From Naegleria lovaniensis (lineage: Eukaryota; Heterolobosea; Eutetramitea; Acrasida; Naegleriidae), in assembly GCF_003324165.1 (NCBI RefSeq), contig NW_025407846.1, positions 1 through 64,000 on the forward strand: DNA of 64,000 bases. The letters are read 5' to 3'. How positions within the stretch are numbered: the stretch's first letter is position 1; each line of letters begins with the position of its first letter. The translations under genes and the position numbers were made by a program. The notes under the pieces were generated by a model. That model worked only from the letters and a program-made list of their open reading frames with translations, was not told where the DNA came from and searched no databases. Below are positions 1 to 10,000 of the stretch, piece after piece.

Positions 1-1
1 T

Positions 2-421
2 CGTGAAATTGTTTTAGATATCGTCAAAAGAAAAAAGCCTGTTTTGAGATACGTTTCCAACAAGCTTTTGAGTGACCAAGAATTTGTACAGCAGATAGTT
101 CAGTTAGGATGTAAAGATCTTTTGAAATATTTACCACAAGAATACACCACGGACAGAGAATTTTTGAAAAAAGCAATAAGACTTGGTGCAGGTATTTGTC
201 GATCCTTTTATCCCTATTATAAGAACGACAAGGAATTGATGTTGGAAGCAGTGAAGCGGGATGGATATGCACTGAGGAATGCAAGTGAAGAATTGAAGAA
301 AGATGAAGAACTTGTAATTGAAGCTGTCAACAATAATGGTTTTGTTTTGGAGTATAGTGATGAATTGTATCGAATACGAATGGAACATTGTTATTATGGT
401 GCTTATTTGGGGAAACCTTAA
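2..421 (+). CDS. DUF4116-repeat protein, 3' part (5' end outside window)
   Basis: The reading frame is open from base 2, so the gene begins upstream of the window; the first 14 codons have no ATG and the stop is at 419-421. About 139 residues are visible. They form three or so repeats of roughly 50 residues of the type '.DxExxxxAVxxxGxxLxxxSxxLKxD', which I recognise as the DUF4116 repeat found in large numbers in Naegleria and in some giant viruses and bacteria. The repeats are helical and probably a binding scaffold; no enzymatic motif is present. The last repeat reads through 'RNASEELKKDEELVIEAV'. The repeat call is fairly sure; the cellular role is unknown. Confidence 0.75.
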   Translation, partial: REIVLDIVKRKKPVLRYVSNKLLSDQEFVQQIVQLGCKDLLKYLPQEYTTDREFLKKAIRLGAGICRSFYPYYKNDKELMLEAVKRDGYALRNASEELKKDEELVIEAVNNNGFVLEYSDELYRIRMEHCYYGAYLGKP

Positions 422-685
422 ACTGGAACCAAATGAGAGTTCAACAACAAGTTGGTTCACTATTGAATTGCACAGAGTACGCTTTTTCATCTAAACGTTC
501 GAGCTCGAATGAAATGAAACAAAGAATGAGCAACGCGTACAGATCTGCCCGTAAAAATAGCTAAACACCAACACTCATTAAATCATGGTACGAAGGCAAA
601 CCCTTGTTGCAGCAGCATGGAATATTGTTCACGACCAAAAGACCTTCCCGTCGTCATCCTATCATGAAAGAAGAAGACGCAAAAA

Positions 686-2992
686 ATGCCAAGGAAAACA
701 CCAAAGAAGAAGAAGGCAAAAACTAATCATGCTCGCAGTGCTGCGGCAGAGGACGAAGAGGAGTTATCAGCTTCCTCTACATCGAACATGCCGATCAGTG
801 ATGATGATACAACAATTCCTCCTCTTCTCTCAACAACAACAACAAATAACAGAAATTCTAAATCTACGTCTTCTCAATACGAGCTTTCAGATGACTCGGG
901 TTCGGACCATGATATCAATTCTTCATCCAAAAACAATCGAGTGAATTCATCTTCTGATCAAAACCCATCAACGTTGGATATACATAGGAACAATGATGAT
1001 GATCAAGAGGAAGTACCCGTTAAAAAACGGAATGGAAGCCAAGCCAACCTATCGTCATCAGAAACCGAGGATTCTAAGCCTCCAGAACAACATTCATCAT
1101 CAAAATCCACCTCTTCTATGGAGTTAAGTGAGGACGATGATGTTACTGCTGCTGATAGTGATACCAAAACAAAACCATCAAGGAAAACATCAAACAAGAA
1201 AAAAACGTCAAAGAAAAAGTCGGCTGCAGTCAGATCAAGTACTTCAGTTAGCAACAACAAGAGAAAACGATCATCTGCCCAGTCATCCGATGATGAGGAA
1301 GCCGAAGACAATAACAGTACTGCAAACCGTGAGTTGAGCGATGACGACAATGATACAGAGTCTATTATTCCCACTGCAAAAGAAGTGGTGCCGAAAACTC
1401 CAACTCGCTCCCAACCACGTAGCAGACGAGGAGGTACTAGCGAAGCCAACACTCCTTCTGTTGCCAACACTCCCCAGACCCCTTCATCTGCCACACTGTC
1501 GAGGCCTCGGAAACTCGACGTATGGAAAAAGCTTCTCGTTCTTCGACCAGAAGATCTAATTTCCTTGAACAAGCTACGGTCAAGAATTTCACAAGCCGTA
1601 AAAGAAAGCAAATCCATGTCAGCCAACAAATCAAGTCCTAAGAAACAAGACTCTGACATTTCCCGATTGTCAGTAACAGTCAACTCATTAACTGATGCAG
1701 ATTTACAATTGTTAGCCGATGAAAAACAACGTACGGGTACCGTGACACTCATAGATAGCACACAAGCCACTCGGAAATATCGAGATTTTACCGAGCTCGA
1801 GGAATTAGAGGACAAGGGAGCAGATTTGACCAATGTTCCCGTTCCGAATTTCACAGTGACCAAAGATAATACTGCGAAAAAGGGCTTTCGCAGAACCCAT
1901 CACTATATGAAATATACCAACACTGAGAATTACGACCACGAAACATTAATGTTAAATCCAACTCCAAATTTACATGCAGATTTTGATACCTATAGTCATA
2001 GAAAAATTGATATTTCTCTCGAGTACAACATGGAGAGCGAAGACGAAGAGTGGCTCAATGAATACAATACAGGACGCAGGAATCCATTGTCAAAAAAAGA
2101 TTTCGAATGTATCATTGCACTCATGAATAGAGCTTGCAAGAATGGCAAGATTCCATGGTTTTCAACGGCTTCTGTTATGGATTTAAGCAGATTTTTTAAT
2201 GTAAAATTACAAGAGCATGATATTATATCTGTAAAAAAGTTGTGGGAGTCTCGGTACAACACAGATAGAAAGAAGAAAGAGCATGAGACGAGAATTGAAA
2301 ATGAGATTAGACTTGTAAATTTATATGACCTCAAAGACAAATTTCTCAAGTTAAAATCAGTTTTTAAATCGGAACAAGATCATGCATCAAAGCAAAAAGA
2401 TATGACAGAAAAACAAGTGAAACAGATGAGCAAGAAAGAATTTGATATATCAACTCACATACCAAAATTCTCTGATAAATTTCATGCTTTACGGAAACAA
2501 GATAAATATGAGCTTAAATTGGAGACTATACAACAATTTAAGGCGCGAGAGGAAGAAATTTATAACCAAGTGAAGCATTTGGATATACCAGAAATTGAAA
2601 TGTACAATAGGGAACATGGCGAAGTGCACTCGCCAGCATCATTCACAGATTTTCATCAAAAAACAATCCAACCTCAACCATCCACAACCAATGGACCATT
2701 TCAGAACGAATCAGAGAGTTTAACTAGCGATACCATCGCTCAAACATCATCAAGTGACCAACAAGCTGAAAATATTGCCACGCGGCGGAGAACTAGAAAA
2801 CGAAAAGATGCTGCCTCATCTTCCACACCAGGTGGTAGCAGTAATTCTGAAGAAACAAACACACCGGAATCGCCACCGTCATTGGTTGCTAAACCGTATA
2901 CCTTTTCTCGCCTTAGCTCAAAAAAAAAGAAACAGTCACCAAATGTAGATAATTCTCCCTCTTCCCCTCATCCTCCAAACGACGATAATTGA
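686..2992 (+). CDS. EPL1: Enhancer of polycomb-like protein (EPL1 family), NuA4 HAT scaffold subunit
   Basis: This 768-residue protein has about 300 residues of Ser/Asp/Lys-rich low-complexity sequence, then an enhancer-of-polycomb N-terminal (EPcA) region near residues 330-600. The diagnostic part is 'ESEDEEWLNEY' near residue 450, matching the YDMDSEDExWL core of Epl1/EPC1/BRPF/JADE. In yeast and animals Epl1 anchors the Esa1/Tip60 acetyltransferase module to nucleosomes; nuclear action is inferred from that. The C-terminus is again Ser/Pro-rich and basic, with a 'RRRTRKRK' NLS-like patch. The start at 686 follows five A residues, as in many genes here. An overlapping out-of-frame ATG at 585 could open a 119-codon uORF if included in the mRNA. 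Family call firm, exact orthology less so. Confidence 0.8.
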   Translation: MPRKTPKKKKAKTNHARSAAAEDEEELSASSTSNMPISDDDTTIPPLLSTTTTNNRNSKSTSSQYELSDDSGSDHDINSSSKNNRVNSSSDQNPSTLDIHRNNDDDQEEVPVKKRNGSQANLSSSETEDSKPPEQHSSSKSTSSMELSEDDDVTAADSDTKTKPSRKTSNKKKTSKKKSAAVRSSTSVSNNKRKRSSAQSSDDEEAEDNNSTANRELSDDDNDTESIIPTAKEVVPKTPTRSQPRSRRGGTSEANTPSVANTPQTPSSATLSRPRKLDVWKKLLVLRPEDLISLNKLRSRISQAVKESKSMSANKSSPKKQDSDISRLSVTVNSLTDADLQLLADEKQRTGTVTLIDSTQATRKYRDFTELEELEDKGADLTNVPVPNFTVTKDNTAKKGFRRTHHYMKYTNTENYDHETLMLNPTPNLHADFDTYSHRKIDISLEYNMESEDEEWLNEYNTGRRNPLSKKDFECIIALMNRACKNGKIPWFSTASVMDLSRFFNVKLQEHDIISVKKLWESRYNTDRKKKEHETRIENEIRLVNLYDLKDKFLKLKSVFKSEQDHASKQKDMTEKQVKQMSKKEFDISTHIPKFSDKFHALRKQDKYELKLETIQQFKAREEEIYNQVKHLDIPEIEMYNREHGEVHSPASFTDFHQKTIQPQPSTTNGPFQNESESLTSDTIAQTSSSDQQAENIATRRRTRKRKDAASSSTPGGSSNSEETNTPESPPSLVAKPYTFSRLSSKKKKQSPNVDNSPSSPHPPNDDN

Positions 2993-3450
2993 ATCATTAA
3001 TTTATAACACTTCTACTAGGAAAATTACTAGGTTGTTTTGTTCTGTGGTTTCATGGAAAGTAAAAAACTATTGTAAAATAGTCATTTTCGTGACCAATTT
3101 ACTTTTGGCAGTTCTTACATCAAAGTAAAACCAACAATACAAGTTATTGCGTCCATAGTCTGAATCATTATTCCAAGAGATATCTGTATGTTGAAATTTT
3201 CAAGGTATCCAACTGAAACAAAGGCACCTTAATTGATCCACATTGTCGCTCTATTGTGCTTAAGTTTGCTTAGATCTATTCGATAACTTTATCAGCAAAG
3301 GGCGGTCATATCAGGATTCATGAATATTTTAGAGAAAATTCCTGATCATTCATTCAGGGAAGGTAGAATAGAAATCTTGGAATTTTCGGGAATTTGACTC
3401 TGAAAATCGTTCCACACAATCTTTGGCAACAACACCCAGATTACAAAAAA
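2993..3450. other. Intergenic region between EPL1 and the SLC6 gene
   Basis: These 458 bp lie between tandem plus-strand genes. I see no convincing ORF. A small perfect hairpin (6-bp stem, GTAA loop) lies at 3067-3082 in the presumed EPL1 3' UTR. The rest should hold the SLC6 promoter and 5' leader. Confidence 0.5.
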
Positions 3451-6089
3451 ATGTCGTTTCCATCCTCACACCACTCGAATCCTGGACGTGAGGAAGAGGA
3501 TCACAATCTCGACATGTCCCATCATCATAATGTAATCATTCGTCATCATCACCATCAACAACAAGATAACGAACATGTTGACCGCAAGTTGACGGATCCA
3601 ACAGACGAAGAAGAATCTTCCATCATGATGATGATCACTTCGGAATCAGTCAATGATTTTGATGAAAGCTCTCACATGATGACCACCACTCATCATCATG
3701 ATAATCACCACTCGACAACGAAGCACATTCCATCTCCGATCGTTACAAAATTTGGTGATCATCAAGAAGAAGCTCATCATCCCATGAGATCGGAATCAAC
3801 AACAATTGCTGAACCATTGCCATCTCATGAAACACGGCCGCAACAATACTTCTCTTCATCGACTTCTCCTCCATTACTGGAATCACATTCCAACCACACG
3901 TCGCGGCAAGCATGGGGTTCAAGAATTTCATTCATTCTTGCATCATTGGGAGCTGCCATAGGGTTTGGCTCATTCGTTCGCTTTCCCTATCTTGCTTACA
4001 AGAATGGAGGAGGAGCCTTCTTAATTCCATACACCATTAGTCTTGTAGCTCTAGGAATACCGTTATTAATTCTGGAACTCAGTGTTGGACAAATGTTGAG
4101 AAGGGCAGCAATCAAAGCCAACGGATTACTCAATCATAGAGCCAGAGGTATTGGTATTGCAGCTGTGATTTTTGGTGGTTTCGGAATTTGTTCATACTAC
4201 AGTGTTTTAATTTCTTGGATATTTGTTTACTTTTATCACATGTGGGCTTGGACCTTACCGTGGAAAGGACGAGCAGAGGAATATTTCTTTGAGACCATCA
4301 TTCGGAAAAGTCCAAGTGATACCATCGTAACGGAAATGAATGTACCCATCCTGATTTCATTGTTGTTGGTTTGGATATTTGTTTATTTTGGAGTTTGGAA
4401 AGGTACAAGTAGTACTGGAGTGATTACGTATTTGACCGTTCCATTGCCTATCATTTTACTATTGATCATGCTCATTACAAGCTTCTTTTTAGAGGGCTCG
4501 TTTTCTGGAATGTGGTACTTTATCAAACCAGATTTCTCCAAATTGCTCAATGTGGACATTTGGCTTTCTGCAGCAGGTCAGATATTCTTTTCGCTGAGCT
4601 TGGCGAGTGGAACCATGATTGCCCTTTCATCTTACAATGATCCAAAACAGAACATTGTCAAAGATGCATGGATTATTGGAGTTTCTACGTATTTATTTAG
4701 TATTTTCTCAGGTTTGTAGAAGGTCTCAATTTCACACAAATGATTTACAAATTTTTCAGGTTTTTGCATGTTTGCCATTCTCGGATATATGGCTCATACG
4801 AAGGGTCTTCACGTGGATGAGGTTGTGCAAGGAGGATTAGCTTTAGCCTTTGTGGTGGTACCAGAATCCATCTCTCTCATGCCTTTACCTCACTTGTTCT
4901 GTATTTTGTTTTTATTGTCCATGTTTACATTATCAAGTAAGTAGTATTTCAAAGCACATGACGATCATATTGACATGTAATTCATAGTTGATTCATGTTT
5001 TGGTATGATTGAAGGAGTTAATGGTGTAAGTATTGTTGTGTCACAACTCAAAGCTCAAATATTCATTTACGGTTCAATTTCCACGTATAAATGAAAAATC
5101 AAAACTCCAACAGACCATCCATGACGCATTTCCCAAGTTAAAAATGCATTGGATTTCTTTAGGAACGTGTGCTCTTGGATTTCTCACTGGAATTCCATAT
5201 TGTTTGGACAAGTACGTTTTTAGAATATTGCAATTTATTAGTGATTTTAAATATCATTTTTGAATTCAATGGAACATTTTTCAGTGGCTATTATTTGATG
5301 GACATAGTCGATCATTATATCAGTGATTTTTGTCTAGTTTTCACAGCCATAGCACAATGTGTATTAATTGGCTATCTTATTGCAAACGAGAGTTTATGGA
5401 GTAAGGTGAAACAGCAATGGAAAGCTTCCAGCTATTCCTCTATTGAAGAGACATCCGTCGACTCTCCTGGAGGATACGACACAAATGAAAATCCCATCGC
5501 GCCTCCAACGATTGACAGTTTGGACGCATCTGCCGTTCGTACCGAACGAAATCGACGATTGAAAAACAAATTGAGAAAATATTGGAATATATTTTCGATC
5601 ATTCTCTTTCATAGTGTGGATGAATATCGAGTGAAAATTAAGGCGATTTGTAAATTGGGGCCAAACAGAGATTGGAGTATTTTAATCAAATTTGTGAATC
5701 CTATTATTTTATTGATATTATTTAGCATTCAACTTGTTAAGGAATTTATAACACCATACTCCACAAAACCACATGGATCTACAGAATTTGATTGGCTCAG
5801 CTTGACCATTGGACTTTGCATCATTGTGTTCTATTTTGCAATTACCATTTTCTTTGCAATTTTCCCTAAATTGGCAAAACAGAAATCTGAAATTGATGGA
5901 AACACGTGGCAATTAGAGCTAGAGAGGCATGAGAAGGAAGATGCTGAGAAGGAAAAGGCCAATCAAATGTTGGAGGCACAACAGACACGTGACACAGAAC
6001 AAACCGAGCCTAAGGAAGGGACTCTAGATGTGAATGGAAATTCTACAGAGGAACGTTTCGAAGATGTGGAATTATCCACTAGGTTGTAA
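3451..6089 (+). CDS. SLC6 (neurotransmitter:sodium symporter) family transporter, five exons
   Basis: Proposed exons are 3451-4711, 4760-4936, 4988-5025, 5114-5211 and 5285-6089. All junctions are GT-AG and in phase, giving 792 residues. A His/Ser-rich cytosolic N-terminus of about 150 residues precedes the first membrane helix, with the SLC6 signature 'GAAIGFGSFVRFPYLAYKNG' lining the Na+/substrate site. About 12 helices follow, and a charged C-terminal tail. Exon 3 encodes the 'SCFGMIEGVNG' segment (TM7-8 region). Members import amino acids, betaine or amines with Na+; the substrate cannot be told from sequence. Start 3451 follows six A; the frame is open to a TTG at 3394. A second acceptor at 6148 could replace the final stop with a longer tail if a donor at 6082 is used. 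Confidence 0.85.
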
Positions 6090-6500
6090 TCCATAGTTGT
6101 TCTATGATCATCATTAACTGTAAATAACGTTCTTTAATTTATTTCAGAAACAAATTCATTTTCGAACCCTCTTTTGAATCTGTTGAACGTGAACTTTGTT
6201 GGCTGACGATTCAACAAGCCAAGACCAATAGTAGGTCTCATTTCATCAATATTCATAAAAGTCATTAAAGCAAACCAGAGAGATGATTCAAAAAGTACCT
6301 CATGAATATTATAATTTTAAACACTTTCCGAAATTGTGAAATTACTTTATTTAATGCTCACCTTATGAAACTTAAAATGTTTTCAACCTAACACCTTCCT
6401 TCTCACTCTCATCAAAAAAACAATTCAACTGCTAGTAATTGCATCAACCACAACAACCACAACAACCATATCATTGTAAAATAGTCTAATTTCCAACCCC
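6090..6500. other. Intergenic region between SLC6 and orphan gene
   Basis: These 411 bp are AT-rich with no clear gene. They may include an alternative last exon of the SLC6 gene starting at 6149, open for roughly 40 codons. They also hold the 9-bp tandem repeat listed separately. Confidence 0.4.
6445..6468. repeat. Short tandem repeat (CAACCACAA)2.7
   Basis: Nearly three perfect copies of CAACCACAA lie 32 bp upstream of the ATG at 6501. This is probably a leader microsatellite; CAA-rich leaders are common in this window. Confidence 0.7.
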
Positions 6501-6890
6501 ATGTTTTCACACCACCAACCTCACGGTAGACTCTATTCCTCTCGAATTACCAACAACACGGACACTCCTACCAGTGTGACAGCCTTCTATCGAAGTGAAG
6601 ATGGTGCCTACGAGGAAGAAATTACTCACTTTCTGCCACGTTTCAAATCTCATACCTTTGGACCCAAACTTCATGGCAATGAAAAATTGAGAATTGCTCG
6701 TTTGGATATTTCAGATTCGACCAAACGAACCAAACAATTCTTGGAACCATTTGTTGCGCAAGATAAGGAAAAGATTGATTTCAATTTACATGTACCTTTT
6801 GATGATTTGGTGTTGACTCAGGCAGAAGGAGGTTCTCGTACTCATGTGGATGATCATCCATTGCCTCATAAGAGCAAAACTGGAGTGTAA
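6501..6890 (+). CDS. Hypothetical 129-residue protein
   Basis: I do not recognise this protein. It is a complete ATG-to-TAA frame, soluble, without signal peptide or membrane segment. The sequence is rich in His, Thr and charged residues and contains an 'NTDTPTSVTAFYRSEDGAYEEEI' type stretch that could be beta-strands, and the C-terminus is hydrophilic. An AATAAA at 6951 is about 60 bp past the stop, consistent with an independent transcript. It lies between the SLC6 gene and PA200, all on the plus strand. A splice from its end into PA200 is formally possible (a GTAAGA lies at the stop) but I see no reason to prefer it. Confidence 0.55.
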   Translation: MFSHHQPHGRLYSSRITNNTDTPTSVTAFYRSEDGAYEEEITHFLPRFKSHTFGPKLHGNEKLRIARLDISDSTKRTKQFLEPFVAQDKEKIDFNLHVPFDDLVLTQAEGGSRTHVDDHPLPHKSKTGV

Positions 6891-6950
6891 GAATGAACAA
6901 GTGAGAGAATTGAATGAATTGATTGTGTAAGATGGATTGATTTCATCCAC

Positions 6951-6956
6951 AATAAA
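6951..6956 (+). terminator. Polyadenylation signal AATAAA
   Basis: AATAAA about 60 bp after the stop at 6890, upstream of the next start at 7053. Position fits a cleavage/polyadenylation signal; not otherwise tested. Confidence 0.4.
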
Positions 6957-7052
6957 TATTCTTCAAAGTTTTCTGCATACCTCAATGAACATTAATTTTC
7001 AGCAGTTTCCAAAAAGTTCTAAAAACAGGTGTATGATTTTAAAAAGGAAAAA

Positions 7053-10000
7053 ATGATGGCAATTCATGAGGCAGACACTCAACAGCCTCCGAACACGAGT
7101 TCATCATCATCGTCCAATCATAATAACAGCAACTTGTTGAACAAATTTCTATTGCATCAACCAGCATTTGCAAAACAAGAAATGATGGAAGAGATTCCGA
7201 TGATGAAACACAAAATTTTGAATGGACTTTCTGTGGCTCATGATCTTTTCAATTCCGAGCTCAAAAATTTGGAAGGGGAGTCTTGTTTCTTTCATACGTT
7301 GAATGAATCCATAAATCTATTTAACAAATACGTTAGCTTGGAGTATCCACTTTCAATCGAGGAGCGCATTCAAATTCTCGAGATGGCTCTTCCCTTTCTT
7401 GTGGATGAAAAAGTGGGAAGTATTGCATTCATGGAAATTCGTACAAAAATTGCAGACCTGCTCTACACTCTCCTAAAACACAGAAAGGTGATCTTGCGAA
7501 TGCAATATTGTCCAATGATGAAAGCAGTGACATGTTGGAAGAGACTTTACGAATTGATTAGACAGTCGTTTTTTAACAAGCAACGTAAGCTAGATTACGG
7601 CATTCCTAGCAATCCTGAGTTATTTATCAAATATGGATTGACACTAATTAAGGCTGTTTGTAAATTGAGAAACTTCTTTCCAACAAGTGCAAGCAAAGAA
7701 ATACTAGACACTTTTACAAGTAGAATGTCTGTCAACCATACAGAGTACTACATTTCAATTTGTTACATGTGCTTGCTTCTTCCTACAAGCTTCCGAAACG
7801 AAGACTCAATTCAAGGGAAATGTAACTATTGGCTTGACCATTTAATTGAACTGTGGAACTCGAGCGTATCAAGCACGCCCCTAATTGAAGTTAACTTCTT
7901 TTCACTATTTTATCGCATGTCCAGAGATCGGTGTGGAGACGTTCATATATTTCAACCTCATTTAGATGATATTTTCACAGAAATTTTAAAATGTATGGAC
8001 GTTCCTGTTAAGATTACAGTCTCAACATTAAGCAGCAAAATGGGTGTGAAACTAACTCTGGAAGATCAAGACGACAGCAGTGTTTCAAAACTGTATCGAT
8101 TGGCATCCTCATCAGGCACTGATCCACCAGAAGTATGCAACCTATTTTGGTCGGACTCTCCCAAAGGTATTGCGCTCAAATATGCTGCTCAGCTTTGTGT
8201 TTATTTATTAGACTTTCCAGAGACCCTTCAATTTTTAACACAGCTCATACACTGTGTGGAAGACCAGTTCTTGTGGAACTCGAATTTAATTGCCTTTTTG
8301 CATGAGCTTATTAGAGCACTAGCCAAACGTTTAAAGCGAGAGCAATCATCCACATCAACAACTCAACTATCGGAAAAGGTGGTGGATGAAATTGTAGATA
8401 TAATATTCTCTGTGTCTAAGGCTATATTATTCTCAGAGGACATTGAAATTTGGATAGTCGATATCGAAGTCATCAAACACCTCTGCTATATTAGACCAAA
8501 ACGAGTAATTACTGAACTATTTGAAATTATTCTAAACAGCTTGCAAAATTTTAGCAAGGCCAACCAAATATCGACCACTATTGAGCTACTAAATGTGGTA
8601 TTAATTCCGTTCATGACACAATGTGACGATATACCAGAAATTCGAGAATATTTAGCTCAAGTGTTAATGACTGTAGTCTTAAATATTGAAATCACGGACA
8701 TTATGAAAGCAATTCGAGCGTATGAATTCATGTCGCGAGTGTTCCAACTGGTGCCTATTATCGAATCAAGCGATGCTGATGAGGTGCCATCAGCGGTATC
8801 TCTATTTGAAGATTTTTCTGTTGAATTTGTTAATAGAACGCTGGAATTTTTAAGCAACGTGACATATACTGACCTCTCCAAAAATTACTTCCGAATTATG
8901 ACTTCCGTTTCACTATTTTTTCAACAACTCTCCCCCAGACTTCACAAACTATGTTTACAAAAGATTGTCCTATATTTGTCAACAAACTTTTTACCAGATT
9001 CTTCAAAACAATTGAGAGATCTTATTCATTACGCCAGTACCTACTACTGTGAGAAGTACAATCCCATGGATATTATTATTTCAGAATTGGAACCAAAAGT
9101 TCTGCAAAAAGACAACATGAATGACAAGGAGCTCAATTACTACTTGCTAATTTTAGGAAAATGTTTTAAGAATAACAACAACGCTATGCATCATTCAAAC
9201 ACAGTTAGGCAAGTTATTGACGCCCATTTAAGAAATAGCACAGAAGTGGATTTAAGTATAATTATAGCTGTTGGAAAATTTATTCGTCACTATATCCAAA
9301 GCTTAACCACGGTATATCTATTGGAAAAAAGAAGTGTTCCGTTTTCGACGTGGAATTCTTCTCGATTCTTGAAAACAGATCACTTTCAATATTGGGGAAA
9401 ATTAGTGAATATTAATTCAGAATCCGAGGTATATGGCACCATCCCAGCAGTGAAGAGCTTACAGAGGCTTCTTTGATATACGATATTTGTATGGAATTAC
9501 TTGTTACAAAATTGGATAATCGGCGTATTTCAGAAAAAGACGATCTTCTTACTACACTGACGTTCTTGAGATATGTCATGAAAGGAAGCTCAGTGATGCT
9601 TGATGAAATTGTAGAAAACAACGAACAATCAACAACCACATTATTCTCCATAATACCAAACAACAGGATCAAGTATTCAAGACTTGACATTGCTCAGAGA
9701 CTCTCGGTGGTACTGAAAGAGCTGGCCATCTCCGAGAAAACTAGTGAATTGACGGATCAAGAGTCTTCAGATAACACCGAGCTGATAACTTGTCTGCTAG
9801 ATGTCATTCAAATTTGTACTGTCTATCGAAGAATGAACTACACAAGCACCAGAGAAAACACAACACAATTATGGAACGCAATCAAAGTATATTACTTTAA
9901 GAGTTTAAATAGGAAGCACTATTACCCAAGAGCGGCAGTTCTTGACCGTATTCTAATATTGTACAAGTGGAGAGAGGCACTGCAACGAACAAAGTGGTGT

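Noticed and set aside
585-944. 119-codon plus-strand frame overlapping the EPL1 start
   Set aside because: It overlaps the EPL1 frame out of phase, is rich in Arg/Gln low-complexity residues and has no domain. At most it is a uORF; the 686 ATG has the A-run context used by other genes.
1003-1863. 286-codon minus-strand frame opposite EPL1
   Set aside because: It is the reverse reading of EPL1 low-complexity codons (Ser/Asp/Lys tracts become Ser/Phe/Leu tracts) and has no conserved motif.
3067-3082. Small hairpin (ACTATT-GTAA-AATAGT) after EPL1
   Set aside because: A 6-bp AT-rich stem is expected by chance in such DNA; no repeat elsewhere was seen.
6149-6266. Alternative last exon of the SLC6 gene
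   Set aside because: A TTTCAG acceptor and an open frame exist, and an AG|GT donor at 6082 is in phase, but the unspliced stop at 6089 gives an adequate protein, so it is mentioned rather than called.
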